Assembly: GCF_905220565.1 (NCBI RefSeq)
Contig: NC_059402.1
Span: forward strand, 16,493,501 to 16,557,500
Reading direction: 5' to 3'
Source: Melitaea cinxia
Lineage: Eukaryota; Arthropoda; Insecta; Lepidoptera; Nymphalidae
DNA: 64,000 bases
The position numbers and the translations under genes were made by a program. Shown piece by piece: positions 12,276 to 21,999 of the stretch (the stretch's first letter is position 1; every line of letters begins with the position of its first letter). The notes under the pieces were generated by a model. It was not told where the DNA came from and did not search any database. It saw nothing but the letters and a program-made list of their open reading frames with translations.

Positions 12276-13003
12276 TTTTTTTTTAAATAAAATATTATAC
12301 ATATTTACAACTCACAACTTAAGAACTAAATATTTACAGATAGTTTTGGTATAAATCATGTCCGCGTGGAATTGTGCCAAGAATGCTGGCAGCATTTCCC
12401 CATTGAATCGCTATGCCGATTCTCTGGGCAAAAAATGCACCAGCCCTCTTGTCACCAGTGGAGGCAATAAGGCGAGGTGTTATCTCATTTAAAAAAATTT
12501 TAGCACTGCTACTCCAAGGTCCAAGTGTTTCGACTGCAAACGGCACAAAGATGTAATTTGGAATTAGTGACGAATATTTGTGCCGTTTAGTCGTTTCAGC
12601 TTTTTCCGCTGCGGCTCCCGCTTTTAAGGCTGTTTCCCTGAAATGAGACGGAGCAAGTGTGTCAACGCAGGTCGCGTCCCACAAAAGCGCCCGTCCCCTT
12701 TCCCAGGGAACCAACGTCGATCCATCAGGTCTCTTGCCATCATTGCGACTAATTCCAGTTGGCTCGATAAGAGCAGGAACGTCGATGGTGGCAAGAGCTC
12801 TTTTTATGGTATCGTTTAGGGAACCGTGGCGGGAAAACCTACCTGAACTCTTGTTACAGGAAAGGCCGTGTAGTCCGAAAGAATCGACCTCTTTTCCGCA
12901 CGGACATCTGTGTTCAAAGCACAGCGGAGCTCCCAACCGGAGACCGAGAGCAATTCTAAAACTTTCATTGTCTAAAAGTGTCCCAAGATTTTTTGACGGC
13001 ATT
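12276..13003 (-). mobile_element. 5'-truncated LINE insertion flanked by target-site duplications
   Basis: The direct repeat ttacttaagt lies on both sides (12266-12275 and 13004-13013). A T-run follows the left repeat, which is the poly(A) tail of a minus-strand insertion. The signature is that of target-primed reverse transcription with 5' truncation. Inside is one intact frame (12334-13002). Confidence 0.8.
12334..13002 (-). CDS. CCHC plus restriction-like nuclease C-terminal domain of a LINE, 222 aa
   Basis: The frame is intact from ATG to stop. Residues 33-49 carry a C-x-C-(x)n-H-x4-C knuckle ('CPCGKEVDSFGLHGLSC'), followed by 'RFSRHGSLNDTIKRAL'. Residues about 90-112 carry 'KRPDGSTLVPWERGRALLWD', a PD...(D)x(T/K) arrangement like the restriction-like endonuclease that follows the reverse transcriptase in R2-type LINEs. 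The segment 'DTLAPSHFRETALKAGAAA' and the later FVPFAVETLG are shared with many unnamed invertebrate proteins, from memory of the family. No reverse transcriptase is present. The ATG is the first codon of the insertion, next to the target-site duplication, so any expression would need a flanking promoter. It is most likely a dead 3' copy; a domesticated nuclease-like gene is a less likely alternative. Confidence 0.65.
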   Translation of the reverse strand: MPSKNLGTLLDNESFRIALGLRLGAPLCFEHRCPCGKEVDSFGLHGLSCNKSSGRFSRHGSLNDTIKRALATIDVPALIEPTGISRNDGKRPDGSTLVPWERGRALLWDATCVDTLAPSHFRETALKAGAAAEKAETTKRHKYSSLIPNYIFVPFAVETLGPWSSSAKIFLNEITPRLIASTGDKRAGAFFAQRIGIAIQWGNAASILGTIPRGHDLYQNYL

Positions 13004-13199
13004 TTACTTAAGTTAGTAATGTACCTAATGTTAAGATATTAATTTTTATTTAATTGCTTGATATTTTTGCTACCTTAACTTATTTTTTTAATAATTATTA
13101 GGTTTCTTTTTTTTTGTAAATATGTTTATTATTTTTGACGTTCGTTAATTCTAATATCGTTAAGTTATGGCGAAATTAATGTTTTCATTTAATTTCAAT

Positions 13200-13555
13200 A
13201 TATATACAAATAAATAAAATTTGAGCGTCTATTTGTAATATTAAAATAACAGCTTTTTACTAAATGCATAATATGGATGTATACACGGTACATATACCAA
13301 AATATATTTTTTTACAATTTTTGTCTCTCAGTGTCTGTCTGTTTGTCTGTCTGTCTGTTTGTTCTCGCTAATCTCTCTAAAAACGCCTGGACCGATTTTG
13401 ACGGCACTTTCACTGGCAGATAGCTGATGTAAGAAGGAGTAACTTAGGCTACTTTTTATTTTAGAAATTTGTTTATTTTGTAACTCTGCGAACTGAACCA
13501 AAAAATTTTTTTTTGCAGATTCCACGCGGACGAAGTCGCGGGCACAGCTAGTTAG
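13200..13555 (-). mobile_element. dispersed non-coding repeat, ctagctg family
   Basis: Minus copy of the element at 3406. On the plus strand it runs from an internal CTGT-rich tract (13327-13362) through 'gactttcactgg'-like sequence to 'cgcggacgaagtcgcgggca' and ends cagctagt. Non-coding. Confidence 0.6.
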
Positions 13556-13734
13556 TATATAAATGTCTATGATAGCTATTAAGAAATAAATACAGATATA
13601 TTTATTACGATTACTCTCATGTGTACGTGAGTCGTACGTGTGTCATGTACATGCCTAAACACCGGCGCTTTGAGGGTTCTATTTAAGCTCGAAATACATT
13701 TTGTGTTTGTAAAAATATTTCTTTCCAGTTTGGG

Positions 13735-13860
13735 CGTTTATAGTAGGTATATCCGTCAACCCGCAGTAGAGTAGCGTGATGGATTAAGCTCCGATCCTTC
13801 TTGAAATGAAGCCTATGCAGAAGCCCAGCAGTGGGATGTTACAGGCTAAATCGTAATTGT
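13735..13860 (+). mobile_element. SINE 3' tail fragment
   Basis: Matches the 3' third of the tRNA-headed SINE: 'tccgtcaacccgcagtagag', 'atggattaagctccgatcct', 'cccagcagtgggatgttaca'. The head is missing. Confidence 0.6.
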
Positions 13861-13882
13861 AATACCGTATTTTACTAGTATT

Positions 13883-14170
13883 ACTAGCTGACTCGGCAAA
13901 CGTTGTCTTGCCGCTAAACGCTATTTTAAAATAGGGGTTGGTGGTAGAAGGGTGAAAATTTAGGGTTGTATGTATTTTTTAATGCCAAGTCATAATAAAA
14001 TAAAAAATAAAATATTTATCAAAAAAATAAAAATAAAAGTTTTTGGTGAACTACCCTTAACATTTAGGGGGATGAAAAATAGATGTTCGATTCTCAGATC
14101 TACCCGATATGCACACGAAATTTCATGAGAATCAACACGGCGACACGAGAATTTTATATATTAGATTTAA
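13883..14170 (+). repeat. dispersed repeat with tagctgactcggcaaacg start
   Basis: Starts tagctgactcggcaaacgtt, contains 'ataggggttggtggtagaag', 'gggttgtatgtattttttaa', 'cagatctacccgatatgcac', and ends gagaattttatatattagat. Related copies: 46388-46565 (plus) and 47400-47690 (minus). Non-coding. Confidence 0.55.
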
Positions 14171-14697
14171 TACAGGTATAAAATATTTGTTAAAATTTTC
14201 AAAGCAATAACGTCATCTTTGCTGGCAAGTGAATGGATTAATATTTATGTACATATAAGAATACCCTGCGGCAGTATTTTCGAAGCACTTCAGCAATTAT
14301 ATGAAAATTTAAACTTAAGTTACTACTTCCTGATAAATTTCTAACTCGGTTGTGAACTTATGAAATTTATTTACAAAACATTTCTTATTACGAAAGTTAG
14401 TTCGAAACTAAAATGTTTCTTAAATATTTTACTTGCGGTGTTTTCCTTGACTGCATTTCATTTGCAAATATAAATGTACGAAAGCTGAAATTGCTTATCT
14501 GAAAACTTCTATACTGCAAAAACTACAGAACTGATCGGAATAATACTTATACCATAAGATGAAGCGTGTTTCAGAGAAGGTTTTAGTAGATTACTTATCC
14601 CGTAAACAAATATGGAGGGATAGAGGTCGTTAGTGTTTCATATTAATGTTATTCATTTTTCAATTGCAATTTAAACTTCGAAAACGATATATTTTTT

Positions 14698-14785
14698 CAG
14701 AGATAAGTCCACCTTTGCTATAAACCTTACTATTGTTTTATGTTTCTAAATGTATTTTTGAGTGCCATAAAGTATATAATAATAA
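14698..14785 (+). mobile_element. LINE 3' tail, same family as 4.5 kb
   Basis: The plus strand matches the reverse complement of 4470-4555 ('agagataagtccacctttgc', 'taaaccttactattgttt' and 'ttgagtgccataaagtata'). Only the last 85 bases of the LINE remain. It is preceded at 14500-14640 by the repeat that is interrupted at 3.4 kb. Confidence 0.65.
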
Positions 14786-14814
14786 TAATATTTTTGCGAC
14801 AATTTTTTTTTTTG

Positions 14815-14965
14815 ATACTTGACGCTTCAGCCTGTAATATCCCACTACTGGGCATAGGCCTCTTTCCCCATGTAGGAGAAGGATCAGAGCTTAATCCACC
14901 ACGCTGCTCCAATGCGGGTTGGCGGATATTACTCCCGACTATGAATAACGATCGCTATCAGGTGT
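14815..14965 (-). mobile_element. SINE 3' tail fragment
   Basis: The plus strand shows the reverse complement of the SINE tail: 'cgcttcagcctgtaatatcc', 'tctttccccatgtaggagaa', 'gagcttaatccaccacgctg', 'gataacgatcgctatcagg'-like end. Confidence 0.65.
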
Positions 14966-15204
14966 CTAAGATAAGAACACTAATATTTATATAGGCAGAT
15001 AATTAGCAAGTGTCTGAAAGTTATTGATACTTGTAACATTTATTGATTTATTTTTTTAAAAGTTTTTTTTTAATTAGTAGAAGTGCTATTTTGACTATGG
15101 AAGACTTATATAAACCCAACCTCGGGTATCTCACACAAAGTTAGGTCGATCATACTATCACACTGTGCATCTTCTGTGTTGTGCCTAATTCTATTTCCAT
15201 CTTA

Positions 15205-15430
15205 TGATATTGACGATGTGATAGCGCAACGGTCACAGCACTGACTTATGGACATTGCACTGGCGGTTGCGGGTCCCATCTACGCACATGGCATTACGTT
15301 TGTATTGGCCATACAGATGTTTGCCGTGGTCTGGGTGTTTGTGCTCGTGTATTGTTTATATTTCCGAACCCTCGACACAAGAATTTATCTTAGTGGGGGC
15401 CGTTGAATTCGAGGCGTTTATTTGCCTACC
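15205..15430 (+). mobile_element. tRNA-headed SINE, variant 3' half
   Basis: The head (gatagcgcaacggtcacagc, 'ctggcggttgcgggtcccat') matches the 38.2-kb SINE. The 3' half differs ('ccgaaccctcgacacaagaa', 'agtgggggccgttgaattc', 'gaggcgtttatt') and matches the copy at 33.1 kb instead. One head family therefore has two tails in this window. Confidence 0.65.
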
Positions 15431-15762
15431 AAAAACATCGTTATTCATATTATTTACTTGATATTCTGATGTCATACCCATGTTATAATAGGTCTAACTT
15501 TTCAATACCCTGCTCGTGGCAGATCATTGTATCAATGTGCTAATCTTAGAGATCTATTTGTCGAAGAAGATTACAGGCTATGAATCTTAATATAACTGTA
15601 GGCTGAAGAAATATAATTGTAAAATTGTTCGATAGAATATATAAGTTAGTAAAGCTACATAATTCGGCGTATTTACAATTCATACTTATGATTCTAGACT
15701 CTATAGTCATAGGCTGAAGAGTCATAACTAAGAATTTATATATACATATTATTATGTGCTTA

Positions 15763-15942
15763 AATAAAAATAGGTAAAAAAACTTTTTAAGTTAAACGGT
15801 TTTATGTTAAACATACATTGCAATGTTTAAGATAAATGTACTAAAAACCAAAAAATAATAAAATAGATACAGTCGTGGGAATTATAAACATATGCATAGA
15901 CTAGACTAAAATAAAACCGTGGGGCACGTCAATTGTCTACAA
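15763..15942 (+). repeat. left 180-bp fold-back arm
   Basis: Inverted partner of 16347-16526. The arm starts aataaaaataggtaaaaaaa and ends 'gtcaattgtctacaa'. I see no mismatch to the partner arm. Confidence 0.85.
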
Positions 15943-16346
15943 TCGTTGATTAAAATGTTTGTTTTGTAATGTTACACTATAATTAGGCAGTTGTTCAACC
16001 GACAACGATGGACGTGTGATAAGTAGGGCTAGAATGTGGAAACAAGCTAGCAAGCTCGATTATAAGCGAGTTTTAGGGTTTCATAGTGGTGAGCGAGTAG
16101 TACTTTTATCATATGTTTTGTCGATTAAAGACAAACTACGAGCAGTGAAACGATTCCTCGCCAGCCAGCAGTGTGAATGTCCAACGATAAACTAGTTGAA
16201 ACATCTCTTTTATTTACATGGAGTGTATAACTATTGGAATTTCCATGAGCAAGAAAATAGTAAGTAATTTCCTCACCGTCTGCGGGCCAACTGCCTATTT
16301 TAACGACGAATTAAACGATTCTTCTATCGCACATTGAGTCGATAAT

Positions 16347-16526
16347 TTGTAGACAATTGACGTGCCCCACGGTTTTATTTTAGTCTAGTCTATGCATATG
16401 TTTATAATTCCCACGACTGTATCTATTTTATTATTTTTTGGTTTTTAGTACATTTATCTTAAACATTGCAATGTATGTTTAACATAAAACCGTTTAACTT
16501 AAAAAGTTTTTTTACCTATTTTTATT
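16347..16526 (-). repeat. right 180-bp fold-back arm
   Basis: Reverse complement of 15763-15942. The pair could form a 180-bp stem around a 404-bp core; the core itself carries a smaller inverted pair (aggcagttg ... caactgcct). Confidence 0.85.
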
Positions 16527-16639
16527 TTCTAGTTTTTAGTTTTTATTTCGCATTCTGTTTAATTCATTTAGTGCTTCATTATTGCAAGGCCCATCTTAAA
16601 TATTGAGGTTGTATAGTGTACTGTATTCTTCTTGTCAAG

Positions 16640-17180
16640 CCCTTTTATTTGATACCCATATTGGTGGGATTGATAAAAAATTGTTATCAGACATTTGGTA
16701 GCGGCGGCCAGCTTAGATTTCAATTTTGCATAGTAAATTGTATTCTACTTGTTGAGACCTTTCATTTGATACCCATGTTGATGGGATTGATAAAACCTAA
16801 GTTATCCGCCATTTTGTAGAGGCCGCCATCTTGGATTTTAATTTTATATAGTACATTGATTATACTGGTTGAGCACTTTCATTTGATACCCATATTGATG
16901 GGATCGATGAAACCTACGTTATCCGCCATTTTGTAGCGGCCGCCATCTTGTATTTCAATTTTTTATAGTATATTGTATTCTGCTTGTTGAGCCCTTTCAT
17001 TTGATACCCATATTGATGGGATTGATAAAACCTACGTTATCCGCCATTTTGTAGCGGCCGCCATCTTGGATTTCAATTTTTTATAGTATATTGTATTCTG
17101 CTTGTTGAGCCCTTTCATTTGATACCCATATTGATGGGATTAATAAAACATAAATTATCCGCCATTTTGTAGCGGCGGCC
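16640..17180 (+). repeat. 117-118 bp tandem repeat with paired GCCAT motifs
   Basis: 'gatacccat' starts at 16651, 16768, 16885, 17003 and 17121, giving periods of 117, 117, 118 and 118. The four downstream units each carry 'ccgccattttgtagcggc' followed by cgccatcttg. These are two inverted matches to the YY1/Pho core (AAnATGGCGGC). The first unit is diverged. The frame 16616-16819 is not a gene. Confidence 0.85.
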
Positions 17181-17364
17181 ATCTTGAATTTATAATGATA
17201 ATGAATAAACATAATTGTATTGTCACCAAAATCCAAAGTGTATACAAAATTTCAGATTAATCGGTTGACAGGAAGAGGGTGAAATTTGAATTACTAAATT
17301 TGACCCAAGAATAAATAATAAATAAAAAATAAAACAAACGGGGTGAGCTAAATAAAACCGTTTA

Positions 17365-17590
17365 AAAAACGAGTGCGCTTTAGACCACATGACTAAAGTA
17401 AAACTAAGTTTTTAGTTGCCCCTACAGTAATATTTTACGAAACGTAACGCATTGCTTTTTCTATCTTCATTAACTTATATCTCCCTCTCAACTTCCGTTC
17501 GCTTTGCTCGTTCACACTTTTCGTAACGCTCTCGTCACACATTCACCAGCACAATCCCCAAGTCAAGCGCTCCATATCACTTGAGAAAGA
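17365..17590 (+). mobile_element. MITE-like repeat (gagtgcgctttagaccacatg family)
   Basis: Starts gagtgcgctttagaccacat, continues 'gtaatattttacgaaacgta', 'cacttttcgtaacgctctcg', 'caatccccaagtcaagcg'. It abuts the composite element. Family copies: 18690-19195, 29882-30410 (minus) and 46046-46255. Complete copies have short inverted ends of the type gaagtaaaacttc. Confidence 0.6.
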
Positions 17591-17902
17591 ATATTTTTAA
17601 TAACAAAAAAAATGTTCCCCATTTATAAAACAAAAGGTAGGGAAGATATATTTCAACATCTTTTAATTATAAAACCGTCGAAAGCTTGAAATTTTTGTAA
17701 TAAATTATAGTTTTAAACGATAAATTTGCCCGAACACGCGAATTGTAGTTATTTCATCTTGCTACCGCTGTGTTGTGTTACCGCAACACACCACAGCTTA
17801 AATATTTTAATAAATAATATAATTTATTTGTCGTGTTGAAACGTTCATTATTTGAAAAGCGGTTGTTAGCGGTTTCATTTTTATAGTTATATAGTTGACC
17901 AC

Positions 17903-18108
17903 AAAATTGGCGCAGTTTGCAGTGACAGTACTTTCTGCTCCGGCATTTATGGGTTCATTTCCTCCCCTAATACATACTTATAAATAATACATATATAAAC
18001 ATACAAATAAATATATATATATTACACCCAGACTCGGGGTGGGAATCGAACCCACAACCCCCGGAGCAGAAAGCAGGGTCACTACAAACTGCGCCAACGG
18101 GCTAGTCA
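17903..18108. mobile_element. head-to-head pair of tRNA-like SINE heads
   Basis: 17908-17990 carries a plus-oriented head ('ttggcgcagtttgcagtgac', 'tactttctgctccgg'). 18025-18108 carries the same head in reverse ('gtgggaatcgaacccacaac', 'gagcagaaagcagggtcact', 'caaactgcgccaacgggc'). The AT-rich middle is 'acatatataaacatacaaat'-type tail. The reverse copy has a clean B-box. Confidence 0.65.
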
Positions 18109-18138
18109 AAAAAAAAATGTTAATTACAACTGAATATT

Positions 18139-18483
18139 CATCATCATCATCATCATTTCAGCCTATCACAGTCCACTGCTGGATACAGGCCTACACAAGC
18201 TCACGCCAAAAATGGTGTGAACTCATGTGTGTTACCCAAAGTCACCACGCTGGGAAGGCGGGTTGGTGACCGCAGGGCTGGCTTTGTCGCACCGAAGACG
18301 CTGCTGCCCGTCTACGGCCCGTGTATTTCATTGCCAGTAGTTAGATGGTTATCCCGCCATCGGTCGGCTTTTTAAGTTCCAAGGTGGTAGTGGAACTGTG
18401 TTATCTCTTAGTCGCCTCTTACGACACCCACGGGAAGAGAGGGGGTGGCTATATTCTTCATTGCAGTAATCACACAGCAAGAC
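18139..18483 (-). mobile_element. RTE-tailed 330-bp repeat with 13-bp duplications
   Basis: Flanked by acaactgaatatt at 18126-18138 and 18484-18496. The plus strand begins with the (ATC)n tail and ends near 'cacacagcaagac'. Full-length, minus orientation. Confidence 0.9.
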
Positions 18484-18689
18484 ACAACTGAATATTGAAA
18501 TATTGAAATTCCGGCAAGGGCTACGGACGTTTGGTCACCGATAATATATCGATAAGTACTTTTTTAAACTAGAAAAATTGTATATTTTTATACCCAGAGT
18601 TTTCCTTTCATCAGTGAATATGATTTATGCTACAGTTACATGTTCAAGTTAAATCAATAGCTTCTAATTTATGTGAGGTAAATATCTAT

Positions 18690-19195
18690 GAAAAATAAAA
18701 CGGGTGTGCTTTGGACCACATGACTGAAGTATAACTTCTTTAGCAATAGGACTACACAATGTGCCTGCACTGTCTTGATATACGAAACGAAACTGATCAT
18801 GACAGAAAGAGAGAAAGAAAATGAGTGCTCGCACCTCTTTTATTTTTTATTTTTTTTACAACATACACACACGGTCATCTGTTCCTAAAGTAAGCAACTT
18901 AACGCTTGTGTTATAAGTAACAGCCCACTATATAGCTACTTTTTTTCGATAAACATTCATATAAATAATACATATATAAATAAGTATATATGTTACACCC
19001 AGACTCGAGGTGGGAATCGAATCAACAACCCTCGGAGCAGAAAGCAGGGTCACTACAAATTGCGACAATAGGCTAGTCTCTTTCTGTCGCTCCGATCGCT
19101 TCGCCCGATCACACTTTTCGTAACGCTCTCGTTATGCATTCACCAGCTCACTCCCCGAGTCAAGCGTGTGTTAAGAAGTTTTACTTCAAAAATTC
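18690..19195 (+). mobile_element. MITE-like repeat containing a nested SINE
   Basis: Outer copy: left 'gtgctttggaccacatgact' and gaagtataacttc; right 'cacttttcgtaacgctctcg', ending gaagttttacttcaaaa. Within it, about 18950-19075 is a minus-oriented tRNA-like SINE ('gaggtgggaatcgaatcaac', 'gagcagaaagcagggtcact'). Confidence 0.6.
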
Positions 19196-19869
19196 AATAC
19201 AAATAAGGAAATGTAAAGGCTGTAGATAAGAAAAATAAATAGAAAAATATACGGAGCACAAACGTTTTTTTTTTCTTTCGCGTAACTCGTCTTCAATTGT
19301 ATTGTTTTGCCTATCCAGTTCCAATCTCGGTGATGTATGGGGAAGCGACATCGATGGATATATTCAAGCCATTTAAGACAAAAGAGGATCGTGTGCATCT
19401 GTTTAAAATATAGAAATAATTAACAGTCGTATTAGGAACTTTCAATTTTAAGACGTAATATAATTTGGCTGAATTAGGTCTGTTAATTTTTCAACGCGGG
19501 GCAGAGGCTTTCTATTCATATAGGAAAAAGGTTGACGTATGAAGGTCGGTAAAGTGTAATGATTGCTTTCACGCCTTTATTATAAGAACATGGATCGATA
19601 CATTTTATGTTTTCTCTTACTCTTACCCTTCACAGGCTATGGCTATATATACAAATATAGAAGATGATGCAAGAAAATAATACCGAGTGAAAATAAAATG
19701 ATTAAAAAATAATGTATGCGTTAGCTCCATCAACCGATTGGAGTTTTTTCCTTAATATGACCGTAACACTTAAACATATAATAAATTAAATAATAATTAA
19801 GTTAAATAATAAAAGTCGATAAATATAATAAAATGGTAGGAAAGTCAAAACTGTACATTGAATATTTTT

Positions 19870-20270
19870 TTTTAAAGAATACTTGGGGTGTGATCTGCAT
19901 TCGAAACCGAAGCCAAAAATATAGTTTCTAGAATTTTTGTCTGTTTGTCTGTATATGTCCGGGATAAACTCAAAAAGTACCGCATGGATTGACTTCAAAT
20001 TTGGCACGAATATTATTAAGAAGTCGGGTCAACATATAGGCTACATATTATCACGCTATCACCTACGGTGAACGAGCAGTGAACCTTTATTTCTTTAATG
20101 CACTGTGTAACAACGTGTAATCTAACGACGCATATTTGAATGTTGTTGTTATTATGTTAATAACCATGCTATAAGCTAGCTTCACACTTCACACTATAAA
20201 TAAAGACATTCTGTAGTATATAGTAAAAGCATTGCACCCGTGCGAAGCCGGGGCGGGTCGCTTCGTACAT
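19870..20270. repeat. unclassified dispersed repeat
   Basis: Contains 'tttgtctgtttgtctgtata', 'gtccgggataaactcaaaaa', 'attgacttcaaatttggcac' and the end 'gcacccgtgcgaagccgggg'. Such 'gcgaagccggggcgggtcgc' endings are typical of degraded lepidopteran repeats. No coding content. Confidence 0.4.
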
Positions 20271-20437
20271 TGTGTTTATCTAAGTCTATCATATCGTAGT
20301 TTATATCTACGTATGTCTGATATTGCCACGTATTTTTAATATCAAATATGTACCCAATTTGTTTGACGTTATTTATAATTGATTTTCATCATCAAGCGCT
20401 CCTACTCCCGAGTAGAAATTTTTTCGTCTTCCTTGTC

Positions 20438-20658
20438 AGGACCGGACCGTGCATGCCTGATCAGGACTAGATAAGGCATGTAACGCAGATGATGTATCTG
20501 GACCTGATCAGGACAACCTGATCTGGACCTGATCAGGTTTTCCTGATCTCAGGTCATACCTGATCTGGACCTGATCAGGTTTCCCTGGTCAGGTCCAGAT
20601 ACATCATCTGCGTTACATGCCTTATCTAGTCCTGATCAGGCATGCACGGTCCGGTCCT
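20438..20658. mobile_element. 221-bp MITE with 75-bp inverted arms
   Basis: The arms start aggaccggaccgtgcatgcc and are perfect reverse complements for about 70 bp, with one mismatch near the inner end. The middle is made of short palindromic 'cctgatctggacctgatcagg' modules. Related modules occur in the 72-bp array at 26.7 kb. No clear target-site duplication was found. Confidence 0.75.
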
Positions 20659-20702
20659 TGGTTGCTTGATCCAAATCGAGTATGCCCAGTGCGGTCCTTT
20701 TA

Positions 20703-21194
20703 CCGCGATGCTCGGCGACGACGAGTCCTGGAAGGCGATGGTCTCCTTTTGCGAGACAGTAATGTCCCAGAAGGAGAACGACGAGCGGATGAGAGAGGGG
20801 GCCGCCGACAAGGCCTCCGTCCGCATGCGACGAACGGGGGTGCGTAGGAGGCGCTACTTAATGCGTTTCCAGTAACGCCCCTGTGCCCATGTCGGGCCGG
20901 GATGGGAACCCGGTCCTGCTAGACATGGCGTCGACGGGATTGTTCAGAGGTGAGCCGGACAGTCCCATGGAGGAGAAGTCTGGTCTTTTCGCCGAGGCCA
21001 GCCTGTCGCTGGAGGGATCCTGTTGCCTGCAGATCCGGGACCCTCCAATTAAAGCGGCTGAAGGTTCCCCCGCAGGGGTTTCGATCGGTAGTGCACCCCC
21101 AAGTACTAAGCCGACATACAGTCTAGGAATGCCTACCCTGGCATCCTGGATATCACCCGTAAATGGGTTACCCTGCGATATCAAAAAAAAAAAA
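20703..21194 (+). mobile_element. R1-like LINE 3' end with 15-bp duplications
   Basis: Flanked by agtgcggtcctttta at 20688-20702 and 21195-21209, and ends in an A13 tail. The 5' part encodes the last ~57 residues of an R1-clade-like ORF2 ('LGDDESWKAMVSFCETVMSQ', then RRTGVRRRR...) with a stop at about 20873. The 3' UTR runs 'ggccagcctgtcgctggagg' to 'aaatgggttaccctgcgata'. The same UTR occurs reversed at 32253-32479. The clade assignment rests on the C-terminal FCE..M.(K/R)KE and Arg-rich pattern. A dead 3' fragment. Confidence 0.8.
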
Positions 21195-21209
21195 AGTGCG
21201 GTCCTTTTA

Positions 21210-21990
21210 AATAAAACACGAATGTACAGTCTTGACAAAATTGTTTATTAAAAAACTTGGTTGTCTGCAAAGTTGGTTTACAGACGATAGTTAAACGTGA
21301 CAACCGTCATAACAAAACATCTCCTCGGATGCATAGGCCGATCAGATAGATGCGGCACAAGCATACATATGATCGTAACGAAGCCGGCGTTAATCGATTT
21401 ATTAGACGTCACGTCAAAAAAAAAAAAAAGAAATGATATTATGTTACTTAACATACTATGTATATTTAAAATAACATATTATATACATTTAACTTAACAT
21501 AACAATACACTTTATTGTGCACTTAAACAGAAATAAAACTTATCCGATTGAAAAAAAACATATTTATTTCCATTTATTTTTTCAAATGTATTATTTATTT
21601 TTGTTTTTACTTTAAATATCAATTATTTTTATGTTATAGTTAAAAATAATAATGATTGTTATTAAATATTATGAATTAATTTTTCTTTTTGTTTGCTTGG
21701 CAAAATATTTTACACAGCAAAAAAAAAATAGTTGTTTTTATTTATCTTCATTAGATGGTAGTTTTTGATCCTGGATACCCTGTACCCATCCCAATCTTTA
21801 TTATTATATTAGCATTATTCAATACTACAGACAATGCTTGATGGAATTTATTATCGAAAATACTTTCTTGATTCTTTTCGAATCAAAATTTAAATTAATC
21901 ATGTACGTAATTAAATTAGTAATAGTAAAAAATAATTATTATTGGGTATAAAATAATAACACATAATTAAGAAATAATTAATTAGGTATC
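21210..21990. other. AT-rich stretch, probable old repeat at the left
   Basis: 21210-21425 looks like a repeat ('aacttggttgtctgcaaagt', 'gaagccggcgttaatcgatt') ending in an A13 run. 21430-21990 is strongly AT-rich without a gene signal. Confidence 0.35.
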
Positions 21991-21999
21991 AATTATAGT

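Larger units (their letters stand above)
15763..17364 (+). mobile_element. 1.6-kb composite fold-back element, copy 1
   Basis: Order of parts: left arm 15763-15942, core 15943-16346, right arm 16347-16526 (reverse complement of the left, 180 bp each, identical by eye), then a tandem array of about 117 bp units (16640-17180), then a unique end with 'gtcaaccgattaatc'-like sequence and 'cggggtgagctaaataaaac'. The complete block recurs inverted at 59343-60936. The 1602 and 1594 bp lengths differ by one small A/T-rich indel near the outer end, plus a few substitutions. Short boundary motifs taaacggttttat and ataaaaccgttta lie near both ends. It encodes no protein, so it must depend on another element's enzyme. 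The transposon class is not recognised. Confidence 0.75.

Noticed and set aside
15763..16526. host miRNA-like or structural RNA hairpin
   Set aside because: The arms are 180 bp and perfect, and an inverted second copy exists; a fold-back transposon explains this better.
16616..16819. 67-codon frame in the 117-bp array, mirrored at 59898-60083
   Set aside because: The frame only spans two tandem units and has no start context or similarity; its presence in both copies follows from the element's duplication.
16640..17180. CRISPR array
   Set aside because: Units are 117 bp with no unique spacers, and the surroundings are those of an insect transposon.
20858..21251. 126- and 122-codon overlapping frames on both strands
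   Set aside because: Both lie in the 3' UTR of the R1-like LINE after its stop codon; they are open because the UTR is GC-rich.
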